The notes: generated from the letters alone by a model not told the origin. DNA of 64,000 bases from Alloacidobacterium sp963823845 (GCA_963823845.1 CAWGND010000013.1:434001-498000); one strand, 5' to 3'. Shown: positions 52,043 through 61,693, numbered from the stretch's first letter. Program-made: numbers and translations.

Positions 52043-52486
52043 GTGACCTTTGGGCCCTCTCAGTCGAACGGCATCACTTCCATCACGCAGCTAGGCATCA
52101 CCGTCAACAATGATGGCACGCTCGCGCTTGATACCGACACTCTGGACAGCGTCCTGGACAGCAACTATCAGGACGTTGTCAATTTCTTTCAGCCGAGTGG
52201 GGCCTATACGTCTTTTGGCGGGCACTTCTCTGCTGTGTTGAACAATTTAGGCAACAGGGCTCCGAATGGAGCGGTTTATCTCGCCTTGCAGGAGAACTCT
52301 ACGGTCGAGACGCAGCTGAATACAAACATCAGCAATGAAGAGACGATCATCAGCGCGGAGAAGACACAGTTGACCACTGAATTAAACGAAGCGAACTACA
52401 CCTTGACCGAGATTCCGCAGGAGCTCCAGCAGATCAACGAGATGTACAGCGCCATTACCGGCTACAACGAAAACCAGAACGGGTAA
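52043..52486 (+). pseudogene. fliD: FliD C-terminal remnant
   Basis: 147 residues starting with VTFGPSQSNGITSITQLGIT (the frame is open some way upstream), then DTDTLDSVLDSNYQDVVNFF and a helical C-terminus (TNISNEETIISAEKTQLTTE, MYSAITGY). This matches the C-terminal D0/D1 region of the flagellar cap FliD; the N-terminal 300 or more residues are absent. Only 140 bp separate it from the flagellin terminator, so the front of the gene was deleted. It sits just ahead of fliS, as in normal fliC-fliD-fliS operons. Confidence 0.85.
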
Positions 52487-52489
52487 CGC

Positions 52490-52951
52490 ATGCAGAACCT
52501 GAATTACCAGCAGCAATCCGTTGCCGGAAAGAACGGTGTCGAGTTGATCGTCGCCCTCTACGATGGCATGATCCGATTCCTGAACCGCGCCATCGTCGCC
52601 GCGGAAGCCGGAGACATCCAGGAGCGTCGCGTTGCGGTTAAGCGCGTCCTTGATATCCTGATACATCTGCAATCGCGTTTGCGCATGGAAGCAGGAGGAC
52701 CAGCCAAGACGCTTGCTGAGTTTTATGCCGCGGTCTTTGCCCTCTGCCTGGAGGGATCCAGATTGTCTTGCCCTGACCGGTTCCGCAAGGCAATCGAGTG
52801 CATCCTAAATGTACGTGAAGCTTGGCAGCAGGTTGCCCAGGACCCTGAAGTGCGACAGCAGTTTGCCGCACGGGCTTCGACCTCGGCGCCTTTGGCGGTT
52901 TCAATGAATCTCGAAGACGCGAAATTGTTGGCGTCGCGCTGGACAGCTTAA
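52490..52951 (+). CDS. fliS: Flagellar export chaperone FliS
   Basis: 153 residues. FliS signature at the N-terminus (YQQQSVAGKNGVELIVALYD, GMIRFLNRAIVAAEAGDIQE) and the RRVAVKRVLDILIHLQSRL helix; it normally binds flagellin and prevents premature assembly. It is the only apparently intact structural-assembly gene of this flagellar island. The stop TAA at 52949-52951 overlaps the convergent ABC transporter stop. Confidence 0.9.
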   Translation: MQNLNYQQQSVAGKNGVELIVALYDGMIRFLNRAIVAAEAGDIQERRVAVKRVLDILIHLQSRLRMEAGGPAKTLAEFYAAVFALCLEGSRLSCPDRFRKAIECILNVREAWQQVAQDPEVRQQFAARASTSAPLAVSMNLEDAKLLASRWTA

Positions 52952-54714
52952 CCTGTTACAGAGAGTTCTTCTTCTAGCAATTGCTTCTGAAAAAGACTGG
53001 CATAATGCCCGTTGCGGGCCAGCAACTCGTCATGTGTCCCCAACTCTGCAATTCGGCCGTCAATGAGCACGGCGATCTGATCAGCATGGCGCACTGTGGA
53101 GATGCGATGCGAGATTAGAATCGTTGTGCGATCCTGCATGATAGTGCGCAACTCTTCCAGAATCTGCTCTTCTGTGTAAGTATCTACGCTTGCCAGTGAG
53201 TCATCGAGAATCAGAATGCGCGGATCGCGCAGAATGGCTCGGGCCAAAGCTGCCCGTTGTTTCTGTCCGCCGGAAAGTGTCAGGCCTCGCTCTCCCACCA
53301 CGGTTTCAAATCCACTGGGAAACTCTTCGAATTCTTTGCGGATATGAGCGGCCTCAGTGGCACGCAGGACTTCTTCAGTTGTCGCGTGAGGAACGCCGAA
53401 GGCTACATTTCTCCGAATAGTTTCGCTGAAGAGAAATGTCTCTTGTGGGACGAATCCAATATTGGCTCTAAGCACGTCGAGCGGATATTCGCGAATGGGA
53501 CGTCCGTCCATCAGAATGGTGCCAGGTGCGGCATCATAGAGACGCGCAATCAAGTTAACGAGCGTCGATTTGCCGGAGCCGGTTGGCCCCACCAATGCGA
53601 GACTGCTGCCCTCTGGAATTTTCAGAGAAATATCGCGCAACACCGCAGTGCCGCTTCGATCATCCAGGTTGTAGGAGAAGGTCAGGTCACAAAACTCTAT
53701 CTCTCCCCGCAACGTGAAATCTTCGGGAATCGAAGGGTCAGCATCGCTGTCATCGATGGAAGGCTTGGCTTTCAGCAACTCATCGATGCGTATGACCGAA
53801 GCGGTTCCACGTTGGAAAAGGTTGACCACCCAGCCAAGCGCGATCACCGGCCAGGTGAGCATCAGCATATAAGTATTGAATGCAACAAAGTCCCCAACGC
53901 TTATGCGGTGCGACAGAACCTCATGTCCCCCAACGAGCAAAGAAATCGCCATTGCCAGGCCAAGGACGAATTCGAGTGTAGGCCATAGCATTCCCATCAG
54001 CTGTACCAACCGCAGGCCGCGACGGATGTACTCGCGATTTGATCTTTCGAACGCTGCAATCTGCGCATCTTCCTGCGCAAAGGCCCGAACCAGCCGTGCT
54101 CCGGAAAAGTTCTCCTGTGCTTGCGCGGATATATCAGAGAACATGGCCTGAATGCGTTCGAAGCGCTCGTGGATCTTCCGTCCCATGGCCTGAACCAGAA
54201 TGCTTGCCAATGGGAGCGGAACCAGCGCTACCAAGGTCAGGAATGGACTGATCTTGAGCAGGAAAAACAGGGCGCCGATCGAAAATAAGAGTGTGTTGGC
54301 GCTATACATGATGGCCGGTCCGAGTAGCATGCGCACGGCATTCAGATCGTTCGTCATGCGAGCCATGATGTCGCCGGTGCGGTGTTGCTGGTAATAAGCC
54401 GCGGACTGCTTTTCAAGCTGGAGGAAAAGATCGTTGCGCAGGTCGAATTCGATTTCGCGCGAAATGCCGATGATGATCCAGCGCGTCAGAAATAAAAAGA
54501 TGCCCTTAGCAACCGAAACAGCAACCAGCAGGGCGGCATACAGCCAGATTTTCCTTTCGGTTACACCGCTGTTCAGGTCATCGATTGCAACGCGGATCAC
54601 CTGGGGGAAAAATATCCAGATCAGATTACTGAGGACAACGGACACTCCTCCCCAGAAGAAACTGCGACGATAACGGCGCATATATGGGAAAAGGGGCTGC
54701 AGTTGTTTGAGCAT
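52948..54714 (-). CDS. MsbA-like ABC exporter (fused permease-ATPase)
   Basis: 588 residues. Six-helix transmembrane domain (about 15-310), then the ATPase with Walker A GPTGSGKST, Q-loop FVPQETF, signature LSGGQKQR, Walker B ILILDDS (an Asp follows where Glu is usual), and the H-loop ISHRIST. Homodimeric half-transporter of the ABCB/MsbA type. Its position next to an LptF-LptG fusion suggests a lipid or LPS-related export role, which is inference. Confidence 0.92.
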   Translation of the reverse strand: MLKQLQPLFPYMRRYRRSFFWGGVSVVLSNLIWIFFPQVIRVAIDDLNSGVTERKIWLYAALLVAVSVAKGIFLFLTRWIIIGISREIEFDLRNDLFLQLEKQSAAYYQQHRTGDIMARMTNDLNAVRMLLGPAIMYSANTLLFSIGALFFLLKISPFLTLVALVPLPLASILVQAMGRKIHERFERIQAMFSDISAQAQENFSGARLVRAFAQEDAQIAAFERSNREYIRRGLRLVQLMGMLWPTLEFVLGLAMAISLLVGGHEVLSHRISVGDFVAFNTYMLMLTWPVIALGWVVNLFQRGTASVIRIDELLKAKPSIDDSDADPSIPEDFTLRGEIEFCDLTFSYNLDDRSGTAVLRDISLKIPEGSSLALVGPTGSGKSTLVNLIARLYDAAPGTILMDGRPIREYPLDVLRANIGFVPQETFLFSETIRRNVAFGVPHATTEEVLRATEAAHIRKEFEEFPSGFETVVGERGLTLSGGQKQRAALARAILRDPRILILDDSLASVDTYTEEQILEELRTIMQDRTTILISHRISTVRHADQIAVLIDGRIAELGTHDELLARNGHYASLFQKQLLEEELSVTG

Positions 54715-54768
54715 CGGTTTTGGTTCGCGGTTCTATGTAACAGATTCGTGCAGATTGGAAAGGTCGCA

Positions 54769-57084
54769 TCAAGTAGGTGTGCGCAGCAGCAAATAGGTCC
54801 CGGCGAGCCCAAATAGAACGTCAGGCGACCATGCCGCGAGAAATGCCGGCAGCATGTTTACATTTCCCATGGCTTCGAACATTCCATCCACAAACATATA
54901 TGCGATGGCCATGCCGATCGCGACACCGATGCCGGCAAGCGCTCCGCGCCGGCCCATCGAAAGCGCAAAGGGAACCGCCAGCACCGCCATAACGAGCGTG
55001 ATCAACGGATAAGCCACCTTTCGATTCAACTGCACCCGCAGCCGCATAGTGTCCAGTCCACTCTGCCGCAGGTCGCGGATGTACTGCTGCAGCTCGTTGA
55101 AGCTCATCTCCTGCGATGGGCGTGTTTCTTTTTTAAAATACTGCGGCTGCTCGACAATTTCAGGGAACGTATTGACCTCAAAGGTCTGGTAGTTGGTAAC
55201 CAAGTTCCCCTCAAAACTCCGCTGCCATCCGTGTTCGAATATCCAGCGATGAATCTGCGGGTCCCAGTGCGCCCCGGCGGCGAAGATGCGGCGCGAAAGC
55301 GAGAATGTGGCCGGGTCAAATTCAAAAGCAGTAATATTGGCAAATCGGTCATTGTCCGGATCGAAGAACTCATAGTAAAAGATGCGTCCGGGCTTGCCCG
55401 ATTGTTGCATCCCAAACATCCACTTGCGGTCGGGGCGGAGGTAGGTCTGAGCGGGCTTGCCCTTGATCACGTTGTGTAATGCTTCCTGTTTGCGGTTTGC
55501 CGCCGGCAGATACACCTCGTCGAAGAGAAAGAGCGAGACCGACAGGATGGAGGCAATGACGAGAATCGGCACAACGATTCGATAGAGACTGATGCCTGTC
55601 GCTTTCATCGCTGTAAGCTCGTTCGTCCGGTTCAATCCGCCAAACACCACCAGGACGGCGATCAATACACTTAGCGGAGTGATGATGTAAATCATGCTCG
55701 GCGTGAGATTGAGCAGATATTCGCCCACTACTGTAAGCGGCGTCTGATTGCGGATGATATCGCCCAGGAGTTCAAAGAAGGTGAAGACGAGCATTAGCAT
55801 GACGAACGCCGTGAGCACCATGGTGAGAACGGAAATAAACTGGCGAATTACATATTCATCCAGAATCAGCGGGAAGCCTCCGCGTACATGCCGCCTGGAT
55901 ACGGTATGCTCAGCCGTTGCGATAGTCCCGGGCGAGCTCTTTCTCCATCTGAACCATGACCCAATGGATGTGACTGCAGCAAGGGCTGCACCACCGGTCG
56001 ACATTTGCCGGAGAAAGAAGACGCCAGAAATGCCAAAGAGAAGATTTGCCATCCACACGCCAGCAAAAACCGGCAGCTTATCCTGCCGAGCCAGTGCCAC
56101 GCCCGTGCTTGATAGAAAGTAATAGACAAACACCAGCGCAATTGTGAGCACGAATGCCGCGCTCTTGCCGCCGCGTTTCGAAGAGATGCCGAGCGGGACT
56201 CCGACCAGGATGAGGACCAGGCAGGCAGAGGGATAGGCGTAGCGGCGCTGCAGCTCGATCCGATACCACCGGCCGCCGCGCGTCTTCGTGCGCCCTATGA
56301 GTTCATGATTCGACATGGCCAGAACGGGCGCATCGCTGTGACCCAGGTGGGGGTCAGGGGCAGATGTGGTTTCAAGAGGCAGATCGGTTTGCGAAAATGT
56401 CGATACGTTGTATTGATCGGCCTGGTCAGAGGCCGTCTGGTGCTGCATGCCATTGTGGAGGCGCATGATGAGCGTTTGGCTATCCGTGCTCGCTACGGTT
56501 GCCTCCTCTGCCGTGGTGACTTTGGGCGAGACGGGATCGGTCAAGTCAGCGAGAAAGACCTGACGCCATCTTGCCGCCCCTGTTCCGGCGCGCACATCTT
56601 CCACATAGAGAACAACATTTTTTAGATCTTCGTAGAAAACACGCGGCTGAATTTCATAGGTCGCCTGCGTATTCTTCAGCTCGTCTTCAAGTCTGAGCAG
56701 CTGCGCTGAAGCCTTGGGCGCAAAATATAAAGTGTTCACCAGCCCGGCTCCCCAGGCGATGGCGGCAACAACACCGATGATACCGACAAATCGCCAAACT
56801 CCAACTCCCGAGGCGCGCATTGCCGTGATCTCGCTATCCGCAGCCAAGCGGCTTAAACCCAGCAGCGTACCGACAAGCACCGCCATCGGGATGGTGACGG
56901 TGAACATGTTGGGCAGCATCAGTAGAAAAATTTCACCCACTTTGCTTGTGGATGTGCTGTTGCGCACGGCGAGCTCAAGCAGCGGGCCGAGTTCCTTCAT
57001 GAAAAGGACAAATGTGAAGAGCACGCCTCCGAGGATTCCGTGCAAGAGCACTTCTTTCAAAATGTAGCGGGTCAGGATGCGCAC
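54769..57084 (-). CDS. Fused LptF-LptG permease
   Basis: 771 residues made of two YjgP/YjgQ-family halves. The first (about 1-360): TRYILKEVLLHGILGG, MAVLVGTLLGLSRLAADSEI, then a periplasmic beta domain and three helices. The second (about 400-771): LDEYVIRQFISVLTMVL, PLSVLIAVLVVFGGLNRTNE, TAMKATGISLYRIV and three C-terminal helices. The halves are normally separate LptF and LptG proteins that form the inner-membrane channel for LPS with the LptB ATPase. Here they are one polypeptide. LptB is not in the window. Confidence 0.92.
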   Translation of the reverse strand: MRILTRYILKEVLLHGILGGVLFTFVLFMKELGPLLELAVRNSTSTSKVGEIFLLMLPNMFTVTIPMAVLVGTLLGLSRLAADSEITAMRASGVGVWRFVGIIGVVAAIAWGAGLVNTLYFAPKASAQLLRLEDELKNTQATYEIQPRVFYEDLKNVVLYVEDVRAGTGAARWRQVFLADLTDPVSPKVTTAEEATVASTDSQTLIMRLHNGMQHQTASDQADQYNVSTFSQTDLPLETTSAPDPHLGHSDAPVLAMSNHELIGRTKTRGGRWYRIELQRRYAYPSACLVLILVGVPLGISSKRGGKSAAFVLTIALVFVYYFLSSTGVALARQDKLPVFAGVWMANLLFGISGVFFLRQMSTGGAALAAVTSIGSWFRWRKSSPGTIATAEHTVSRRHVRGGFPLILDEYVIRQFISVLTMVLTAFVMLMLVFTFFELLGDIIRNQTPLTVVGEYLLNLTPSMIYIITPLSVLIAVLVVFGGLNRTNELTAMKATGISLYRIVVPILVIASILSVSLFLFDEVYLPAANRKQEALHNVIKGKPAQTYLRPDRKWMFGMQQSGKPGRIFYYEFFDPDNDRFANITAFEFDPATFSLSRRIFAAGAHWDPQIHRWIFEHGWQRSFEGNLVTNYQTFEVNTFPEIVEQPQYFKKETRPSQEMSFNELQQYIRDLRQSGLDTMRLRVQLNRKVAYPLITLVMAVLAVPFALSMGRRGALAGIGVAIGMAIAYMFVDGMFEAMGNVNMLPAFLAAWSPDVLFGLAGTYLLLRTPT

Positions 57085-57113
57085 ACGTAACGTCCGCTAC
57101 CAGTTTACAGGCC

Positions 57114-57464
57114 TTAACGCGAATGCCGATAGACGAGATCGAGCAATTCGTCGTACATAGCTTCCGCACTCTCCGGACCCTTCGTGATGGCGTCAGTGGC
57201 GCAATGTTTCAGGTGATTACGCAACAAATGGCGGCTGGCTCCTCGAAGGGCTTCTTGAACGGAAGAAATTTGCAGCAGAATGTCTGCGCAATATCGCTCC
57301 TGTTCAACCATGTTTTCCAGGCCCCTTATCTGTCCAGCTATCCGGGAAAGTCTGCGCAAAGTGGCTGTCTTAATCTCCGGATCTACACCTGAAGCCTTGC
57401 GCTCGTTTCCGCATGCACAGTTTACCCGGGCTGGTTTAAGCGTTGTTTGTTTGCTCTGCCTCAT
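57114..57464 (-). CDS. csoR: CsoR-family copper-sensing repressor
   Basis: 116 residues. DUF156/CsoR helical core RRLSRIAGQIRGLENMVEQE with copper ligands Cys in ERYCADIL, His and Cys in RNHLKHCATDAI (H-x3-C spacing). It derepresses copper genes when Cu(I) binds. An extra Cys pair in the N-terminal tail (NCACGNE) is unusual for CsoR. It overlaps the copA end by 4 bp (ATGA). Confidence 0.93.
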   Translation of the reverse strand: MRQSKQTTLKPARVNCACGNERKASGVDPEIKTATLRRLSRIAGQIRGLENMVEQERYCADILLQISSVQEALRGASRHLLRNHLKHCATDAITKGPESAEAMYDELLDLVYRHSR

Positions 57465-59740
57465 GCTTGAAAACTCCGCAACCTCAAGCTGTTGCTAAGT
57501 ACGCTTACCGAACTCAAAGCCATGGCGGCACTGGCGATTACCGGGTTTAAGAGAATGCCCAGCACGGGATATAGCATCCCCGCCGCAATCGGAATCCCGA
57601 GGACGTTGTATCCCAGTGCCCATCCAAGATTCTGACGCATGACGCGAACTGTCTGTCGCGCAAGCAGGATTGCGTCCACCATTTGCTGAGGTTCGCCGCG
57701 CAGCAGAATTGCATCTCCTGCTTCGCGCGCCAGATCAGTGCCTGAGCCGACTGCGAGGCCTGCGTCTGCCTGCGCCAGCGCTGCGGCGTCGTTGATCCCA
57801 TCGCCTACCATCGCGACTCTACTGCCCCCAGCTTGAAGATCTCGAATGGCGGCGAGCTTCGCGCCGGGAAGCATTTCAGCCTTGACCTGGTTGATACCTG
57901 CTGCCCGCGCGATGTAACTTGCCGCCTGTGTGCTGTCACCTGTCAGCATGAATGTTTTCAAGCCGAGCGCACGGAGTCTTTCAATGGCGTCTCTTGCACC
58001 GGGCCGCAACACGTCCTGAGCCTCCAGGCGTCCGCGATAGGCTCCATCTACAGCGACATGGAGCATTGTGGCAGAAGTATCTGATCGTGAGTCTGGTACC
58101 TGGATACCCAGTTCCTGCATCAGAGCAATATTTCCAGCTGCTATCGCGCGCTGATCAACAATACCGGAGATGCCCTTGCCGGGGATCACTCGAAGATCGC
58201 TTACAGGCGAAAGCCTGATCTCTTCGGCCAGCGCCCTTGTTGTTACTGCGTGCGCCAGCGGATGCTCTGACTGCTGTTCCAGAGATGCGGCAACGGCGAG
58301 AATCTCATGCGCGCTCCATCCATTAGCGGGATGGATCGCGGTAATCCGCGGCTTGCCAATGGTCAGGGTTCCAGTTTTATCTAGAACGACTGTGTCTATG
58401 TGTGCCAGCCGTTCTACACTTTCGCCGCCCTTAAATAAAATTCCCATTTGCGCTGCGCGCCCTACGGCAACTGTAAGTGCAGCAGGCACAGCAAGACCCA
58501 TGGCACAAGGGCAAGCAATGACAAGCACTGTCACGGTAACCGCGAATGCGCGACTGAAGCCGCCTGCCGGATCAAGCCATGTCCACAACAAGAATGTCGC
58601 TAACGCCAGCGCGAGAACTGCCGGTACAAAGATCCCGCTGACACGATCTGCCAGTTGCTGCATCGGAGCCTTTGAGCTTTGCGCCTCTTCCATAAGACGC
58701 AGCATCTGACCGAGCACACTGTCTGCTCCGACAGACGTGGCACGGTATGTCAGTGCGCCATCATAATTCACCGACCCGCCGATCAGTTTGTCGCCTTCTT
58801 TTCGTGCCACAGGTGTTGATTCGCCGGAGATCAACGATTCATCCACACTGCTAGTGCCTTTTATTACTGCACCGTCGACTGGGATGCGCTCCCCAGGGCG
58901 AACGATGAGAGTGTTGCCGGACTGAACAGATGCAAGCGGCACTTCAACTTCCTGGCCATTTTGCAGAATTCGCGCCGTCTTTGGCTGCATCTTCGCGAAA
59001 GCTTCCAGCGCATCGAGCGTTCTGTGTCTCGCGCGCGCCTCCAGCCATTTGCCTAGCAACAGAAAACCGAGAATCAGCAGCACAGACTCGTAATACACGT
59101 CAGGTTGCAGTCCGTGCTTCAAAAACAGTTCCGGGTCAACCGTTGCCACAGCTGAATAGAAGAATGCAGAGAGCGTGCCCAGCGAAACCAGCGTGTTCAT
59201 ATTGCTTGAGCCATGCAGGGCTGCTTTGAACGCACCGCGGTAGATCGCCCATCCAGCCCAGAACATGCCGACAAGTGTCATTGCCAATAGTGTGTACTCA
59301 AGCAATGCATGCGGAATCTGATAGAGCCAGGGCAGAATCCGCATGAGTGCCCCGTCTAGCAAGTTCGCTTGGCCGTGCATGAGCGGCATGGATAAGAGCA
59401 TCGCAATGGCGCCCCCGATAATGGTCACAAATGCACGTATCTTCAGCGTGCTTTCATCGCCTTCATCTTCGTGGTCGTGCACATGTTCTGTATGATTTCC
59501 GTGTCCTGCATGTTCTCCCGGCATGGAGGCTTCATACCCTGCCTCGCGTACGGCGTCGATGAGTTGTTCAGGCTTTGCAACGGCAGGGTCATAAGTGATG
59601 CGCGCACGGTGGTTCATCAGGTTTACCTGCGCATTCCTAACGCCTGGCGTTTCGCGCAGGGCTTTTTCCACGTGAACCTGACATGCTGCGCAGCTCATAC
59701 CAATGACCGGCATGACCACGGTTTTCGAGGCATCCGCCAT
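57461..59740 (-). CDS. copA: Copper-translocating P1B-type ATPase
   Basis: 759 residues. N-terminal HMA domain with GMSCAACQ (about residues 13-20), a His-rich linker (HAGHGNHTEHVHDHEDEGDE), eight membrane helices, the Cu(I) site CPC in VIACPCAMGLA, phosphorylation site DKTGTLTIG, HP motif SEHPLAHA, and GDGINDAAALAQ. Pumps Cu(I) out of the cytoplasm. Middle of the copZ-copA-csoR operon; starts one base after copZ. Confidence 0.96.
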   Translation of the reverse strand: MADASKTVVMPVIGMSCAACQVHVEKALRETPGVRNAQVNLMNHRARITYDPAVAKPEQLIDAVREAGYEASMPGEHAGHGNHTEHVHDHEDEGDESTLKIRAFVTIIGGAIAMLLSMPLMHGQANLLDGALMRILPWLYQIPHALLEYTLLAMTLVGMFWAGWAIYRGAFKAALHGSSNMNTLVSLGTLSAFFYSAVATVDPELFLKHGLQPDVYYESVLLILGFLLLGKWLEARARHRTLDALEAFAKMQPKTARILQNGQEVEVPLASVQSGNTLIVRPGERIPVDGAVIKGTSSVDESLISGESTPVARKEGDKLIGGSVNYDGALTYRATSVGADSVLGQMLRLMEEAQSSKAPMQQLADRVSGIFVPAVLALALATFLLWTWLDPAGGFSRAFAVTVTVLVIACPCAMGLAVPAALTVAVGRAAQMGILFKGGESVERLAHIDTVVLDKTGTLTIGKPRITAIHPANGWSAHEILAVAASLEQQSEHPLAHAVTTRALAEEIRLSPVSDLRVIPGKGISGIVDQRAIAAGNIALMQELGIQVPDSRSDTSATMLHVAVDGAYRGRLEAQDVLRPGARDAIERLRALGLKTFMLTGDSTQAASYIARAAGINQVKAEMLPGAKLAAIRDLQAGGSRVAMVGDGINDAAALAQADAGLAVGSGTDLAREAGDAILLRGEPQQMVDAILLARQTVRVMRQNLGWALGYNVLGIPIAAGMLYPVLGILLNPVIASAAMALSSVSVLSNSLRLRSFQA

Positions 59741-59741
59741 T

Positions 59742-59951
59742 TTATTGCTCCACGTGCGCGGAATAACCTGCCTTCACGACCGAGGCCAGCAAAGCTGGTT
59801 CGGCAGTCACTGCGTCCTCAGCCTCTACACGCGCTGCGCCAAGGCGAACTTCCTTCACCTCCGCACCCTCAACGTTTTGCAGCGCCTGTGTCACTCGGCG
59901 CACGCATGCGCCACAGTGCATGCCGTCGATTCGCAGTGTAATTTCGCTCAT
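59742..59951 (-). CDS. copZ: Copper chaperone CopZ-like HMA protein
   Basis: 69 residues from ATG 59951 (a long upstream extension is excluded because it runs into the two-component gene). Single HMA domain with the metal motif MHCGAC near residues 11-16 and the typical betaalphabetabetaalphabeta order. Delivers Cu(I) to CopA or binds it in the cytosol. GGGGG lies before the ATG as ribosome binding site and is also part of the predicted operator. Confidence 0.92.
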   Translation of the reverse strand: MSEITLRIDGMHCGACVRRVTQALQNVEGAEVKEVRLGAARVEAEDAVTAEPALLASVVKAGYSAHVEQ

Positions 59952-59954
59952 GGA

Positions 59955-59976
59955 TATACCCCCTACCCCTATTATA
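59955..59976 (-). promoter_or_regulatory. copZ promoter and candidate CsoR operator
   Basis: On the minus strand TATAAT (59971-59976) is a consensus -10. It runs straight into AGGGGTAGGGGGTAT (59957-59971), a G-tract pair separated by TA, like known CsoR operators. The putative start site lies within the G tracts, so bound CsoR would cover it. The -35 is poor. Confidence 0.55.
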
Positions 59977-60007
59977 AGATGTACGAGCGCGCATTGAGAT
60001 TCTTCTC

Positions 60008-60742
60008 TTATTCGCCTGTGGGCATAAAGCGATAGCCTACGCCGCGTACGGTCTTCAAATAGACGGGGTTCGTGGGATCGTCCTCGATGTAGCGGCGAAG
60101 CCGTACGACGAAGTTGTCGATCGCGCGAGTGTCCGTGTCCTCGCGCACGCGCCATACCTGCTCCAGTAACTCCTTGCGCGATATGATGCGGCCCTGGTTG
60201 TGCACTAGATAGCGGAGGAAGTCCGCTTCCATCAATGTGAGATGGACGCGTTTCTCCGGCGCCGTCAGGTCCAGTGTGTCAAAGTCGATACATCGGCCTG
60301 CAAATTCAAATCTCGGCAGTTCCTCCGGCGATTGCTCTGTGGGCAACGGTGGAGTGTGCCATGCCATGCGCCGTAACAGGCCGTTCAATCGTGCGAGCAG
60401 GATGGAGAGATCGAATGGCTTTGGCAAGTAGTCGTCTGCTCCCGCAGCAAAGCCCTTCAATACGTCTTCCGGGCGGCTGCGTGCCGTAAGCATTAAAACG
60501 GGGACATAATTTTGCGTTTCTCTCAGCTCGCGGGCGACAGAAAAGCCATCCTTTCCCGGTAGCATGACATCGAGCAGGACCGCATCAAACGCGGCCCCAT
60601 TGCCTGTCAGTATAGCTAGTGCGCTCTCGCCGTCTCCCGCAATCTCAACTTCAAACCCCTCGGCCTGAAGGTTAAAGAGCAGGCCTTCCGCGAGATGCGC
60701 CTCGTCTTCAACGACCAGGATGCGAGCAGTTTTTTGCGGCAT
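60008..60742 (-). CDS. OmpR-family response regulator
   Basis: 244 residues from ATG 60742; the long upstream extension overlaps the kinase and is discarded. Receiver: ILVVEDEAHLAEGL, phospho-Asp in VLLDVMLPGKDG, Lys in LPKPFD. Winged helix: LTLMEADFLRYLVHNQGRII, NFVVRLRRYIEDDP, VRGVGYRFMPTGE. Partner of the kinase just upstream (7 bp). Placed directly before the copper operon (57 bp from copZ), but no evidence ties it to copper. Confidence 0.93.
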   Translation of the reverse strand: MPQKTARILVVEDEAHLAEGLLFNLQAEGFEVEIAGDGESALAILTGNGAAFDAVLLDVMLPGKDGFSVARELRETQNYVPVLMLTARSRPEDVLKGFAAGADDYLPKPFDLSILLARLNGLLRRMAWHTPPLPTEQSPEELPRFEFAGRCIDFDTLDLTAPEKRVHLTLMEADFLRYLVHNQGRIISRKELLEQVWRVREDTDTRAIDNFVVRLRRYIEDDPTNPVYLKTVRGVGYRFMPTGE

Positions 60743-60749
60743 GGGTTCC

Positions 60750-61679
60750 TCAGTTCGTTTGCGCGCCGGCAACTGGCCTAAGCAAACGCGGCAGTTGCAA
60801 GCGAATGGTTGCACCGCGGCCTTCACCAGCACTCTGCGCCGTAGCATCTCCGCCATGCTGGCGAGCAATTGTACGGACAAGGAAAAGTCCCAGCCCCGTG
60901 CCTTTGGTCTTGAGCACATTGCGATGTGGCACCCGATAGAACCGTTTGAAGATACGCTTCAAATGGGCAGACGGGATTCCAATGCCTTCATCGGTGATAT
61001 TCAATACAATCCACGCATCGCTCTCGACCGTTAACCGAACATTCGCACGCAGCCCGTCAGGAGAATATTTCACGGCGTTGCCGAGAATATTCTCAACTGC
61101 AGTTTGCAAATCATCTGGATTGCCGCGCACCAGTAAAGGGTCCATACCACCGCCATTGTCGAAGCTTATAGATTCTGGTGTCAGGTGATGGCGTAACAGC
61201 GTTGTTTCAATGCATTCCTGCACCAGGACACGCATATCTACTTCAGTCCGGATCTTGCTATGTGGCCGTTGGCCGACCTCACCCGCCTTCAAAACCTGTT
61301 CCACAGTCGCCAGAAGGCGGTCGCTGTCGGCCCTCATGATGCTGTAGAACTGCTGGCGCTGCTCCTCGCTCAGCGCGCGGCGCTGCAGCGTCTCGAGATA
61401 GAGCCGGATCGAGGTGATTGGCGTCTTTAGTTCGTGGGTGACGGCATTTAGAAAGCTGTCATGTCGTTCGTTGCGGCGGACCTCGCGCACCAGAAAAATC
61501 GTATTCAGCACCAGGCCTGCGATCAGCAGAATAAAGAAGGGGATTCCTACAGCCATCGGCCAGAGGCGGCGCCAGTTCAGGATGATCCAGCCGACGTTCA
61601 GCGTGACGGCAACACCCACCATGCATGCGCCAAGCGTGATGAAGAAGATCATGGCCGGTCTGCGTCGTGTGATTCGCAT
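60750..61679 (-). CDS. Sensor histidine kinase (short, two-helix, intramembrane type)
   Basis: 309 residues. Two membrane helices with almost no periplasmic loop (about 10-34 and 40-63), HisKA with NAVTHELKTPITSIR, N box NILGNAVKYSP, G1 ITDEGIGIP, G2 GTGLGLFLVRTI. Without a periplasmic domain it probably senses from within the membrane or cytoplasm. Forms an operon with the response regulator. Confidence 0.93.
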   Translation of the reverse strand: MRITRRRPAMIFFITLGACMVGVAVTLNVGWIILNWRRLWPMAVGIPFFILLIAGLVLNTIFLVREVRRNERHDSFLNAVTHELKTPITSIRLYLETLQRRALSEEQRQQFYSIMRADSDRLLATVEQVLKAGEVGQRPHSKIRTEVDMRVLVQECIETTLLRHHLTPESISFDNGGGMDPLLVRGNPDDLQTAVENILGNAVKYSPDGLRANVRLTVESDAWIVLNITDEGIGIPSAHLKRIFKRFYRVPHRNVLKTKGTGLGLFLVRTIARQHGGDATAQSAGEGRGATIRLQLPRLLRPVAGAQTN

Positions 61680-61693
61680 ATAACAAATGGAAA

